Shown piece by piece: positions 1 through 8,580 of a stretch of DNA of 21,789 nucleotides. The stretch covers positions 1 through 21,789 of the forward strand of contig VSNJ01000057.1 in NCBI GenBank assembly GCA_009774235.1. Reading direction: 5' to 3'. The position numbers and the translations under genes were made by a program. The notes beneath the pieces are model-generated. The model did not search any database and had not been told where the DNA came from. It saw nothing but the letters and a program-made list of their open reading frames with translations. This DNA comes from Lachnospiraceae bacterium (GTDB lineage: Bacteria > Bacillota > Clostridia > Lachnospirales > Lachnospiraceae). The stretch's first letter is position 1; every line of letters begins with the position of its first letter.

Positions 1-30
1 CGGTAGGTTTGATTCACCAGGGCTTACTTA

Positions 31-60
31 GCCAGGCAGGAGTTTAAGCTCCTGCCTGGC
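31..60. repeat. Perfect 12-bp inverted repeat (hairpin) upstream of the cellulase
   Basis: Bases 31-42 pair perfectly with 49-60 around a 6-base loop (tttaag). The stem is GC-rich, but neither side is followed by a T-run, so it is not a textbook intrinsic terminator. It may end or process the transcript of a gene lying to the left of the window. The flanking 1-120 region is visibly richer in G+C than the cellulase gene. The inner 8-bp stem (GGCAGGAG/CTCCTGCC) recurs in a second hairpin at 21752-21777. Confidence 0.6.
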
Positions 61-105
61 TGCCGTAAAGCGTCAATGAGGTTGGTTTGTTATTGGGCAA
101 TCCGC

Positions 106-133
106 TTGGCTTTTCCTTAAAAAGTTCTATAAC
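106..133 (+). promoter_or_regulatory. Possible sigma-A promoter for the GH5 cellulase
   Basis: TTGGCT (106-111) and TATAAC (128-133) are separated by 16 bases, about 35 bases before the start codon. The -35 box is only a fair match. A strong ribosome site (AAAGGGGGG) follows just before the ATG at 170. The 1-169 stretch otherwise shows only the hairpin at 31-60 and no gene. Confidence 0.3.
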
Positions 134-169
134 AAAATATTTACATAATTTATAAAGGGGGGATTTACA

Positions 170-3049
170 ATGAAGAAAAAATTTAATTGTATCCTAGCAT
201 GTATGCTTTCTGGAATTATTGCACTTACGCAAATTCCACCATTCTGTGTAACAGCAGAAGCTTCACAAACACAAGAAAAGACATCTTTTGAGAAATATGG
301 CAATTTAAAAATTGTTACTTCTAAAAAAAATGTCCAAGGCAAAGAAATAACTAACAGGCAGATTTGTGATAAAGACGGAAATCCTGTACAGTTAAAAGGT
401 ATGAGTACTTTTGGCCTTCAGTGGGAAGATGGCGCATGGGTTTTAAATGATAAAGCATTTGATGCCCTTGCTAAAGACTGGAAATGTGATATTATACGTC
501 TTGCAATGTATGTTTCTGAAGAAGGATATAAGGCAAATCCAGAAGAAATGCTTAAAAAAGTAGAATATGGAATTAAGCTGGCTACTGACAGGGGCATGTA
601 TGTATTAATTGACTGGCATATTTTAACTCCAGGTGACCCAATGGATGAGGAATATCTTAGCGCAGGGGAAGATTTAGAAATATATAAAGAGATTAAGAAA
701 GTGCACCCTGAATACAGAGGACCACAGCTTTTCTTTGCATACATATCACAAAAATATGGTGACCAGGGAAATATATTGTTTGAAACATCAAATGAACCAA
801 ATGGCCTTGGTACAGAAGAAAATTCTTCTGATATATGGAAAGAAAAATTACTGCCATACCATCAAAGTGTTGTAAATGCAATAAGAGCTTATGATAAAGA
901 TACTAACCCCAATATTGTGATTTGTGGCACAGATAACTGGAGCCAGTTTGTAGATGCACCAATTTTAAATCCAGTAAAAGATATTGATAATGAAAATCCT
1001 CAAATTATGTATACTGTACATTTTTATTCAGGTACACATGATACAGATGTGGATGAAAATGGTAAATACTGGCTTGGCAGTAAAATTGAAAATGCACTTG
1101 ATAATGGACTGGCAGTATTTTGTACAGAATGGGGAACCAGTGAAGCTTCTGGCGACGGTGGTCCTTTTATTGATTATTCACAAAGATGGCTTAACTTTAT
1201 GGAAGAAAAGAAAATAAGCTGGTGTTCATGGTCACTAGCAAAGAAAAATGAAGTTTCAGCTGCTATGCTTTCAACTACTGCTTCTGAACCATCAGACCAC
1301 AATGGTGATGGAATACCTGAGTGGAGCAGCGATGAACTATCAATTACGGGAAATTTCATACGTGCTATGATACGTGGTGAAGAAGCACCAATGTATGAAA
1401 AGTCTGAAATTGTTATGGATTTCCCAGATGAAAATGTTTCTGTTACTATTTTAGAAGACAGCCCTGTACAAGCAGCAGATTATAAACCAGAAATAAAACA
1501 AATAAATGGCAACTATATGCTTTATCTGCCAAAAACACCTGATTCTACCGATAATCCATGGAATGGTCCAAGAATATCATTACAAGACTTAGGCACAGTT
1601 TATTCTATTTATAAAGATTTAAAATTTGATGTATATATTGATAATACTGACGCATTAAAAGATAATAAACTAGAAATACAGCCTGTAATACAAACTGAAG
1701 GAAGAGGATGGTGGAGCCAGCTTGATGCAGTAACTTTAACTAGCAGTAATTTTACACAAGATAAAGAAAGCAAAAAATTAAAAGCTACAGTAAAAGTTGG
1801 AATTGGTGATGCCCCGGCAAATGACAAATTAGGACATATTACATTTATTATAGGTGCTACTAATGGAATTTATATTGATAATATTGGTTTTGAATCTGTG
1901 TATAATGGAGATATATTAAAAGCACCTTTAACACCAGATGAACCAGGAACTTTTGTCTCACTTCCTTTTACTTTTGAAAACGGGCAAAGAGAAGGATGGA
2001 AAAAAGAAGGAGATTCCAAATTAGACTATACAAAAATTTCCATTGATAAAATTGCGGAAGATAATAGTGCGATGTCATTTCCTGTAAAATTTGAACCTGG
2101 AAAAAATGAGTGGGAAGATGGAGCCAGGATGACAAGCCCAATGAATATTTTTAGTTATGAAGACTGCCAGAAATATGATGCTCTTGCCATGAATGTTTAT
2201 CTTGAACAGGGAAAAGCTACAAATGGAAAAATACAGCTTGAATTATGTTCAACACCAAATGGTGATGGTTACTGGTACCAGTCTGGTAAATTTACATTAG
2301 ACCCTTTAACTGGTGAAAAAGTAATTACACCAGATGGAAAGCAGCTTCAAAAATATTATGTATATATTCCATTAAATAATAATCCAGAAGAATATGGAAA
2401 ATATCCATTTTCTGAAAATGTTGAAATCAGAAATATTATTCTTGCTCTTCATAATGATAATTCTGATTATGAAGGACTTGTATACTATGACAATATACGT
2501 TATGTAGACGCACAAAATTTAGATGGAATAGATACTGTAATTAATAAAAATTATGATGACTATTTTGCTGGACGTGGAAATAATAATTCTACAGTAGATA
2601 AAAATAATGATTTGGAAAATGGTAAAGAATATGAATTAAATAATGTAATTTATAAAGTAATTAACTCTAGCAAAAATACAAGTGTAGAATATGTCTCTTC
2701 TAAAAAAGCACTTAAAAATATTACCATAGAAGACACTATAGTAATTAATGGAATAAAATGTAAGGTTACTTCAATTGCAGACAATGCCTTTAAAAATAAC
2801 AAAAAAATTAATAACTTAATAATTGGAAAGAATGTTAAAAGTATTGGAAAAAAAGCATTTTATAACTGTAAAAACCTGTCTTCAATTTCCATAAATACTA
2901 TAAACCTTACAGAAAAAAGTATAGGTAAAAATGCATTTGGAAAACTTATGAAAAACATAAAAATAAAAGTTCCATCTTCTAAAGCAGATAGTTATAAAAA
3001 AATATTATATAAAAAGGGGTTAAGTAAAAAAGCAATTTTTAAAAAATAG
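170..3049 (+). CDS. Secreted modular endo-beta-1,4-glucanase (GH5, CBM17/28-like, BspA-type LRR tail)
   Basis: Extracellular endoglucanase expected to cut beta-1,4-glucan chains. Residues 1-31 are a signal peptide ending near VTA-EA. Residues ~40-400 are a GH5 catalytic domain that I would place in subfamily 2: the acid/base is E209 in the NEPNG motif and the nucleophile E320 in TEWGTS, with the usual WSL strand after it. Residues ~410-585 look like a beta-sandwich binding module. Residues ~594-781 resemble CBM17/28, beginning LPFTFENG and ending YYDNIRYVD, as in alkaliphilic Bacillus Cel5 enzymes. Residues ~815-959 are Lys/Asn-rich and carry short leucine-rich repeats of the BspA type (AFKNN, AFYNCKNL). 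There is no dockerin, sortase signal or S-layer domain, so the LRR tail may do the anchoring. The gene stands alone and its 3' third is very A+T-rich. The enzyme class is secure; exact substrate is inferred. Confidence 0.93.
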   Translation: MKKKFNCILACMLSGIIALTQIPPFCVTAEASQTQEKTSFEKYGNLKIVTSKKNVQGKEITNRQICDKDGNPVQLKGMSTFGLQWEDGAWVLNDKAFDALAKDWKCDIIRLAMYVSEEGYKANPEEMLKKVEYGIKLATDRGMYVLIDWHILTPGDPMDEEYLSAGEDLEIYKEIKKVHPEYRGPQLFFAYISQKYGDQGNILFETSNEPNGLGTEENSSDIWKEKLLPYHQSVVNAIRAYDKDTNPNIVICGTDNWSQFVDAPILNPVKDIDNENPQIMYTVHFYSGTHDTDVDENGKYWLGSKIENALDNGLAVFCTEWGTSEASGDGGPFIDYSQRWLNFMEEKKISWCSWSLAKKNEVSAAMLSTTASEPSDHNGDGIPEWSSDELSITGNFIRAMIRGEEAPMYEKSEIVMDFPDENVSVTILEDSPVQAADYKPEIKQINGNYMLYLPKTPDSTDNPWNGPRISLQDLGTVYSIYKDLKFDVYIDNTDALKDNKLEIQPVIQTEGRGWWSQLDAVTLTSSNFTQDKESKKLKATVKVGIGDAPANDKLGHITFIIGATNGIYIDNIGFESVYNGDILKAPLTPDEPGTFVSLPFTFENGQREGWKKEGDSKLDYTKISIDKIAEDNSAMSFPVKFEPGKNEWEDGARMTSPMNIFSYEDCQKYDALAMNVYLEQGKATNGKIQLELCSTPNGDGYWYQSGKFTLDPLTGEKVITPDGKQLQKYYVYIPLNNNPEEYGKYPFSENVEIRNIILALHNDNSDYEGLVYYDNIRYVDAQNLDGIDTVINKNYDDYFAGRGNNNSTVDKNNDLENGKEYELNNVIYKVINSSKNTSVEYVSSKKALKNITIEDTIVINGIKCKVTSIADNAFKNNKKINNLIIGKNVKSIGKKAFYNCKNLSSISINTINLTEKSIGKNAFGKLMKNIKIKVPSSKADSYKKILYKKGLSKKAIFKK

Positions 3050-3102
3050 TATATATGGGTATATATTGATTACTATATAAATTTAATACTATATATAAAC
3101 AA

Positions 3103-3144
3103 CCAGGGTGCTATGTGTATATTATTATACACATAGCACCCTGG
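3103..3144. terminator. Bidirectional hairpin terminator between cellulase and binding-protein genes
   Basis: A perfect 19-bp stem (3103-3121 with 3126-3144) closes a 4-base loop midway between two convergent genes. The flanks are A+T-rich without a long T-run on either side, so it probably serves both strands. Confidence 0.8.
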
Positions 3145-3204
3145 CAATATCAACAATATATATTTATATAAAATATACCAATTTATTTTAGCACTATTTA
3201 ATAT

Positions 3205-4518
3205 TTATTTTTTCAGCGATTTTTCCTGCAGTTTATCAAATTCTGCCAGACACTCATCCACTGTAGCCCCATTTAACATATTACGCACAACCAGGCAGGT
3301 ATTGCCCCACTGCTCTACTCTCATGCTTGCGTTAGAGCCAAGGACATATATATTCTCTTTTATCTTATCGTTAAGTGGTTCTAATGCCTTAATACAATCT
3401 ACCTCAACATTTTTGGAAGGTGAAATTACTTTATTAGTTTCTGTATAAAGCTGTAGTGCTTCATCAGAAAGTATTATATCCATAGTATTAATAGTATCTT
3501 CCAGATGCTCTGCATTTGCATTAATACTATATCCTGTCATTGAAACTACTGGCATCTGCCCCAGTTTACTTGGAAAACCAATTACCTGCAGTTCAAAATC
3601 TGTATTTCCATAAGCTGTTTCTGTATTCGCTGCTCCCCAGTATGCCATTACAACCGGCGTCTTCTGTGCAAGAAAACCTGGTCCCTCTCCTTCAATAGCC
3701 TCATAAGTGTAAGCTGTCTTTGTATCAATATAGCCAAGGTCTATTAGTTTCTGTAAAAATTCAAAACCTGGACGCATATAGTCACTATATTTGCTCTTAC
3801 CATTGTTTAACGCTTCTATTTCTGCATCTGTATTACCTCCATTATATAAATCTGCATATGCCTGGGCAAATACAAAATTTTCAAGCCACCACCGGTTTGC
3901 ACCAACAGGTGTTTCAATACCATTTTCTTTAAATACTCTGCAACATTCCAGGAAATCTTCAGGAGTTTCTGGCAGTCCAAGTTTATATTTATCAAACATA
4001 TCCTTATTGACAAACAAACCATATGCTACCACCTCTTGTGGAATTGCTACAAGTTTTCCATCTATCATATTGGCCGTTTTTACAACCTCACGCAAATTTT
4101 CTGCACTGTCAAGCACTGATAAGTCCAGCAGTTCTCCTTCTTCACCTAGTATCTGTATTGTATCAGGGTTCAGAAGATATAAATCATCCATATCATTACG
4201 TACACGGTCAAGTGTTACATCATCATATGTTTTCTCTTGGTGGTTTTCTGCTGTATAAGTCCTGTATTCTACATTAAGCCCCAGCTTCTTTTCTGCCATG
4301 CCAATAGTTATATCAAATGCTGTCCTTGCCATATTATCAGCATCTGGATTTGACTTTTCCATAGGTCCAAATAAGTTTACTACTTTTTTATCTTTATCAG
4401 CAGAAGTAACCAGGTTTCTGCTCTTCTCTTCCTTATTTCCACAAGCTGTCATTATAAATACAACTGTTCCTGCCAGGCAGGTAATGGCAAATTTTTTAAA
4501 ATTTCCCTTTTTAATCAT
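3205..4518 (-). CDS. Sugar-type extracellular solute-binding lipoprotein (family 1)
   Basis: Lipid-anchored binding protein of the maltose/oligosaccharide type. From the ATG at 4518 the protein is 437 residues: a basic N-terminus, a hydrophobic stretch, then a lipobox-like IMTAC with C26 as the likely lipidated Cys, followed by an SBP_bac_1-type fold. An ATG 24 bases further upstream is possible. The 4518 start is preferred because AAGGAAAGG lies just before it, inside the end of the kinase gene, and only two bases separate the kinase stop codon from the ATG, which suggests coupled translation. No permease or ATPase gene follows; the next feature is a terminator. This suggests the protein presents ligand to the neighbouring kinase rather than, or as well as, feeding a transporter encoded elsewhere. 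Family secure; sensory role inferred; ligand unknown. Confidence 0.87.
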   Translation of the reverse strand: MIKKGNFKKFAITCLAGTVVFIMTACGNKEEKSRNLVTSADKDKKVVNLFGPMEKSNPDADNMARTAFDITIGMAEKKLGLNVEYRTYTAENHQEKTYDDVTLDRVRNDMDDLYLLNPDTIQILGEEGELLDLSVLDSAENLREVVKTANMIDGKLVAIPQEVVAYGLFVNKDMFDKYKLGLPETPEDFLECCRVFKENGIETPVGANRWWLENFVFAQAYADLYNGGNTDAEIEALNNGKSKYSDYMRPGFEFLQKLIDLGYIDTKTAYTYEAIEGEGPGFLAQKTPVVMAYWGAANTETAYGNTDFELQVIGFPSKLGQMPVVSMTGYSINANAEHLEDTINTMDIILSDEALQLYTETNKVISPSKNVEVDCIKALEPLNDKIKENIYVLGSNASMRVEQWGNTCLVVRNMLNGATVDECLAEFDKLQEKSLKK

Positions 4519-4520
4519 TC

Positions 4521-7097
4521 TTATTCCTTTCCTTGTATACATTGTTTTATAACCTTCTTTAGTAATTCCAGGTCAATTGGTTTTGCCATATGGACATCCA
4601 TACCTGCCTTTATAGCCTCTTTTTCGTCTTCTGCAAAAGCATTGGCTGTCATTGCTATAATTGGTATTTTAGCAGCATCTTTACGTTCCAGTGCCCGGAT
4701 TGCCCTTGTTGCATCATATCCATTCATCACTGGCATCTGTACATCCATTAAAATTGCATCAAATTCTCCTTCTGTGGAATTAATAAAACGTTCTACTGCA
4801 AGTTTTCCGTTTCCAACAATTTCACATTCCGCTCCTTCTATTAGTAATATTTCAGATAAGATTTCAGCATTAATTTCATTATCTTCTGCTGCAAGAAAAT
4901 GTAGTCCTTCAAGATTGTTATCCTGTTCTATATCTGGTATACTTCTGTCCTTTAAAACTTTCTGCATTTCCTCAACCTTCTCTTTAAATGCAGATACAAA
5001 GAATGGCTTAGTAAGTATTCCCGAATTTTTAATTCTAAGCACTTTTTCTATGCCCTCTGTATCATAGTCTGCAAGAAACAGGACTGGTACATTATCTGGC
5101 ATAATATCCCTTATTTTTTCTGCCACCTGTATACAGTCCATATCTGGTATATTGTAATCTAATAAAAACAGGTTATAACTTTTTTTCATAGGAATATCTT
5201 CTAATATTTTCATTGCCTCTTCTGCACTAAATGCTGTATCTGCAAGCACTCCCATGCCCTTCATAAGCGTCTGGATATTTTTACATATCTCTGGGTCTCC
5301 ATTAACTGCCAGAATACGTGAAATACCATTACTCTTCCAAAACTGTTTATTTGCATGGCTCTCTGGTATACGGAATTCTATATCAACCCTGAACAGGCTT
5401 CCTTTATCCACTTCACTTGTAACATCTATAGTACCGCCCATAAGTTCTACAATATTTTTTGTAATTGCCATTCCAAGACCTGTACCCTGTACTTTATTTG
5501 TTGTACTGTTTTCTGCCCTGGTAAATGCATCAAAAATAGTTCCGAGATACTCTGGAGTCATTCCATAACCATTATCCTGTACTTCTATCCTTATATGCTC
5601 ATACTGGCTTGAGCGCTGCTTAAGCCCAATAATACGGAACCATATGCTTCCATTCTCTGGTGTATATTTAACAGCATTTGAAAGAAGGTTAATTAAAATC
5701 TGGTTAATCCTTGTTTCATCACCTAACAGGTACTCATGTTTAATTCCTGTTACTTCAACATAAAAATTCTGGTTCTTTGTCTTTGCCATAGGACGTATAA
5801 TTGCATCCACAGAAGACACCAGGTCATTGAGGGTAAACTCATCTAGATTAAGCACTACTTTTCCACTTTCAATTTTGGAAACATCCAGTATATCATTAAT
5901 AAGACTAAGCAGGTGCTGTCCTGATGCAGTAATTTTCTTTGTATACTCTTTTACCTTATCTGGATTTTCTGCATCTCTTGCAAGCAGTGCCGTAAATCCA
6001 AGAACTGCATTCATCGGTGTACGTATGTCATGTGACATATTTGACAGAAATGTTGTTTTGGAGTTACTTGCCAGCTGTGCTGCCTGCAATGCTTCTGCAA
6101 GCTGTTTATTATGTATTTCCCTTTCTGTTTCACGTTCCTTCCTTACCCTGTTCTGTTGTTTCTGGTTGAAATAGTATAAAATAAAACATAAGGTAAATGC
6201 AACAAACATAACAAATACAACAATAAAAATATTCTGGTTTACAGTTTTTCCTTCTTGTTGTATTGCTTCAACTGGCACATATCCAATAAGATATATTATG
6301 CCACCATTCACTGGCCACATATAGTTAAGTGCACTTTTACCACGTATATCATGGTAGAATAACACATTCTTCCCATTATCTACACACTCAGAAACTTCCT
6401 CAAGAAGCCCTTTTTCCAAAATATTGTTTGCCCTGTAAAAATCCTGCAGGTTAAGGTGTCCTGCATTTCTCTCTCCCATTCCTTTAGGTTTTAATACAAG
6501 TCTTTCACTTTTTGAATCCATAATATAGAGCATTGCTTTTCCATTATAAAATCCATCTGGAAGTGATTCATCAAATGAATCATAAACATACTCTATATAG
6601 AGGGTTGCTATCTCCTTGCCATCCTTTTTAACAGGACATTTCATAGAATATGCCCATGTTCCCATATAATTGATATAAGACCTTGAAAACGGAAGACCGT
6701 CTATTGTTTCTCCTGCTGAAAAATCCAGTCCTTCTTCTGAAAATGCCTCACCTGTATTAGAAACACCTTCTTTTTTACCAGCAGGGACAAGTGATATCTT
6801 TACCATAGTATGGTTTCTGTTATATGAATGTATAAATTCACCAGGATTATCCATTGCTGCAATCTCTTGTGCAATAAGTTTCTGGAATTCTGCCTCTTTT
6901 ACTAATATTGTTTCTAAAGTACCTTTCATCAAATCCAGGCTCTCACTTAGGTTCTGTATTGCGGAATCAGACATTTCCTTAGTTATTTTACGTGACACTG
7001 AAAATACAACAACTCCCAGCATAAAAAAAACCAATATAATGGAAAAAAGCAAAGGAATTTCTTTGTCTGTTCTTCTTCTGTTCCACTTTTTTTTCAT
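4521..7097 (-). CDS. Membrane-bound hybrid sensor histidine kinase with two receiver domains
   Basis: An 858-residue inner-membrane kinase. Helix 1 is at ~15-35 and helix 2 at ~289-310; the ~250 residues between them are outside the cell and look Cache/PAS-like. The HisKA domain follows with phospho-acceptor H356 (SHDIRTP), then an ATPase domain with N474 in the N box, DNGYG and GTGLG motifs. A first receiver (~593-710) keeps D647 and K697 but its acidic pocket is reduced (NGDPE). A second, standard receiver (~731-850) has the DN pair, D785 in LMDVQMP, and K839. There is no DNA-binding or other output domain, so phosphate must pass to a partner outside the window. GGAG stands 7 bases before the ATG. 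Promoter evidence lies at 7296-7325, giving a leader of about 190 bases. The solute-binding lipoprotein follows after two bases. Confidence 0.93.
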   Translation of the reverse strand: MKKKWNRRRTDKEIPLLFSIILVFFMLGVVVFSVSRKITKEMSDSAIQNLSESLDLMKGTLETILVKEAEFQKLIAQEIAAMDNPGEFIHSYNRNHTMVKISLVPAGKKEGVSNTGEAFSEEGLDFSAGETIDGLPFSRSYINYMGTWAYSMKCPVKKDGKEIATLYIEYVYDSFDESLPDGFYNGKAMLYIMDSKSERLVLKPKGMGERNAGHLNLQDFYRANNILEKGLLEEVSECVDNGKNVLFYHDIRGKSALNYMWPVNGGIIYLIGYVPVEAIQQEGKTVNQNIFIVVFVMFVAFTLCFILYYFNQKQQNRVRKERETEREIHNKQLAEALQAAQLASNSKTTFLSNMSHDIRTPMNAVLGFTALLARDAENPDKVKEYTKKITASGQHLLSLINDILDVSKIESGKVVLNLDEFTLNDLVSSVDAIIRPMAKTKNQNFYVEVTGIKHEYLLGDETRINQILINLLSNAVKYTPENGSIWFRIIGLKQRSSQYEHIRIEVQDNGYGMTPEYLGTIFDAFTRAENSTTNKVQGTGLGMAITKNIVELMGGTIDVTSEVDKGSLFRVDIEFRIPESHANKQFWKSNGISRILAVNGDPEICKNIQTLMKGMGVLADTAFSAEEAMKILEDIPMKKSYNLFLLDYNIPDMDCIQVAEKIRDIMPDNVPVLFLADYDTEGIEKVLRIKNSGILTKPFFVSAFKEKVEEMQKVLKDRSIPDIEQDNNLEGLHFLAAEDNEINAEILSEILLIEGAECEIVGNGKLAVERFINSTEGEFDAILMDVQMPVMNGYDATRAIRALERKDAAKIPIIAMTANAFAEDEKEAIKAGMDVHMAKPIDLELLKKVIKQCIQGKE

Positions 7098-7289
7098 TAT
7101 ATAACTCCATTCTGCTGCTATTATTTTATATTTATATCCTCACAGTAACACTATGCTAATCTTTTGCAATATAAAATAACGAAACAAAAACTATGTTTGT
7201 TTTGTCAGTATTATATTAACCAACAGACAACACCTTTCTATCTATTGGTTATTTATCAACCTATGCAGCTGCACACAAAAAACAATTAC
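7098..7289 (-). other. Long untranslated leader of the kinase operon
   Basis: If transcription starts about 7 bases past the -10 box at 7296-7301, the kinase messenger has a leader of about 190 bases. It holds a 10-base palindrome (TGCAGCTGCA, 7264-7273) and a 7-bp inverted repeat (7217-7223 with 7245-7251, TAACCAA/TTGGTTA). I do not recognise a known riboswitch, and I find no convincing short gene in it. Confidence 0.4.
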
Positions 7290-7295
7290 AAAATT

Positions 7296-7325
7296 ATTAT
7301 AACCTTTTCATTATTTTCATGTCAA
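7296..7325 (-). promoter_or_regulatory. Sigma-A promoter of the kinase/binding-protein operon
   Basis: Read on the minus strand, TTGACA (7325-7320) is followed after 18 bases by TATAAT (7301-7296). Both boxes match the consensus exactly. It points at the kinase gene. Confidence 0.75.
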
Positions 7326-7409
7326 GACTGGCACCATATTTAAAAATTACTTTTTTAGGTATGCTTTCAACTTAATTAACAAGTCATTTTGATTTCAAAT
7401 TTCCATTTA

Positions 7410-7438
7410 TTGACATAATATGTACCATATGTTATATT
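7410..7438 (+). promoter_or_regulatory. Sigma-A promoter of the His-rich secreted protein
   Basis: TTGACA (7410-7415), 17 bases, TATATT (7433-7438). The predicted start near 7445 leaves a leader of about 45 bases before the ribosome site. It is divergent from the kinase promoter about 85 bases away. Confidence 0.75.
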
Positions 7439-7489
7439 TGTATCATTATATAAGTATATTTTTAATAAATTTAAAAAGGGGGAACGCTT

Positions 7490-7921
7490 ATGAAAATCAA
7501 GAAATTTGCTGTTATAGCTGCATGTTCTTGTCTTGTTTTTAGTTCTAATGCTGTATCTGCACATTGCCATAATGGTAACTGCCATTATGATTATGACTAC
7601 GGTTATAACTATGATTATGGACATCATGCTGGACATAATACCTGTATAAATAATGATTATGACTGTAGCAGTCATCCTGACCACGCACATATTGACGGAG
7701 TATGCCCATATTACTGCACAGACCAGGAATACCAGTATTACCAGGCTTCTACTGTGAAAAAAGTACAAGCCAGACTTAATAAAGCTGGTTATAAATGTGG
7801 CAGTGCCAATGGAGTATATAACGCTAAAACAAAAAAATCAATTAAAAAATTCCAGAAAAACAAGAAAATGGCTGTGAACGGAAAAATCACTAAAAGCTTA
7901 CTAGATAAGTTAGATTTATAA
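7490..7921 (+). CDS. Small secreted His/Tyr/Cys-rich protein with peptidoglycan-binding domain
   Basis: A 143-residue secreted protein. Residues 1-24 are a signal peptide ending in AVSA, so the mature chain would begin His-Cys-His. Residues 25-80 hold nine His, six Cys and many Tyr/Asp, including a Y-D-Y-G-rich run (33-44) and an H-x-x-H-x-H-x-x-G-x-C-P-Y-Y-C pattern (62-76). This composition suggests metal binding or disulfide bonding. Residues ~88-143 are a PG_binding_1 type domain (KVQARLNKAGY, then KFQKNKKM), which usually binds cell-wall peptidoglycan. There is no catalytic domain, so the protein probably parks the His-rich segment on the wall. AAAGGGGG precedes the ATG at good distance. 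It stands alone between its own promoter and a terminator. The binding domain is fairly secure; the metal role is inferred. Confidence 0.85.
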   Translation: MKIKKFAVIAACSCLVFSSNAVSAHCHNGNCHYDYDYGYNYDYGHHAGHNTCINNDYDCSSHPDHAHIDGVCPYYCTDQEYQYYQASTVKKVQARLNKAGYKCGSANGVYNAKTKKSIKKFQKNKKMAVNGKITKSLLDKLDL

Positions 7922-7951
7922 TTTTAGATTTACGAAACAATAATAATATTT

Positions 7952-7995
7952 AAAAGTCCCCCTGTGGTATTATCTTATACCATAGAGGGACTTTT
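7952..7995. terminator. Bidirectional intrinsic terminator
   Basis: A 19-base arm (7952-7970) pairs with 7977-7995 with one mismatch and one G-T pair, around a 6-base loop. The stem base is AAAA on one side and TTTT on the other, so it works as an intrinsic terminator for the convergent genes on both strands. Confidence 0.85.
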
Positions 7996-8025
7996 AACAA
8001 AATCCATTAATAACCTGCTAGTATC

Positions 8026-8580
8026 TTAAACTCTCTTAAGATATTCACCTGTACGTGTATCAATGCTAATACGGTCTCCTGTTTCCACAAAAAGAGGTAC
8101 TGCAACCTGCGCACCTGTTTCTACAATAGCCGGCTTATTAGCACCCTGTGCTGTATCACCTTTAAATCCTGGTTCTGTTTCTGTTACCTCTAATTCTACA
8201 AAAAGAGGTGGCTCAATAGCAAATATCTCACCGTTATGGGAAAGCATTTTAACCATCTCATTCTCTTTTACAAATTTAAGAGAATCACCAACCTGGTCTG
8301 CTGTCATATCAATCTGGTCATATGTTTCTGTATTCATGAAATGGTACATGTCATCACTGTATAAATACTGCATATCAGAACGCTCAATATGGGCCTGTGG
8401 GCATTTTTCAGTAGGGCGGAATGTCTTTTCAACTATACCACCATTCTTAATATTTTTGAGCTTTGTCCTTACAAATGCTGCTCCTTTACCAGGTTTTACA
8501 TGCTGGAACTCAATAACCTGGTACACATTACCCTCAAACTCAATAGTTAAACCATTTCTAAAATCACCTGCTGATACCAT
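8026..8580 (-). CDS. efp: Translation elongation factor P
   Basis: EF-P binds beside the ribosomal P site and relieves stalling at proline stretches. The best start is the ATG at 8580, giving 184 residues, the normal family length; a longer reading frame reaches 8622, but AAGGAGG lies 9 bases before 8580. The N-terminal KOW-like domain (1-65) carries the loop PGKGAAF with K32, the residue that in Bacillus EF-P receives a modification; the two OB-like domains follow, ending with the conserved GDRISIDTRTGEYLKRV-type tail. It follows aroK after 63 bases and may be read from the same promoter; a terminator follows. Confidence 0.97.
   Translation of the reverse strand: MVSAGDFRNGLTIEFEGNVYQVIEFQHVKPGKGAAFVRTKLKNIKNGGIVEKTFRPTEKCPQAHIERSDMQYLYSDDMYHFMNTETYDQIDMTADQVGDSLKFVKENEMVKMLSHNGEIFAIEPPLFVELEVTETEPGFKGDTAQGANKPAIVETGAQVAVPLFVETGDRISIDTRTGEYLKRV

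Noticed and set aside
1..30. GGTTTGATTC, resembling a tRNA T-loop
   Set aside because: The flanking bases do not form a T-arm stem and no acceptor or anticodon arm is seen.
3791..4258. 155-residue plus-strand frame
   Set aside because: Lies wholly opposite the solute-binding lipoprotein; Ser-rich shadow translation with no ribosome site.
7589..7640. Short repeated TATGATTATG-like units that might suggest a repeat array
   Set aside because: They encode the Tyr-Asp-Tyr-Gly run of a secreted protein; no spacers and not a CRISPR.
7376..7768. 130-residue minus-strand frame rich in Ile, Met and Val
   Set aside because: It is the opposite strand of the Tyr/Asp/His-rich segment of the secreted protein; its hydrophobicity follows from that composition.
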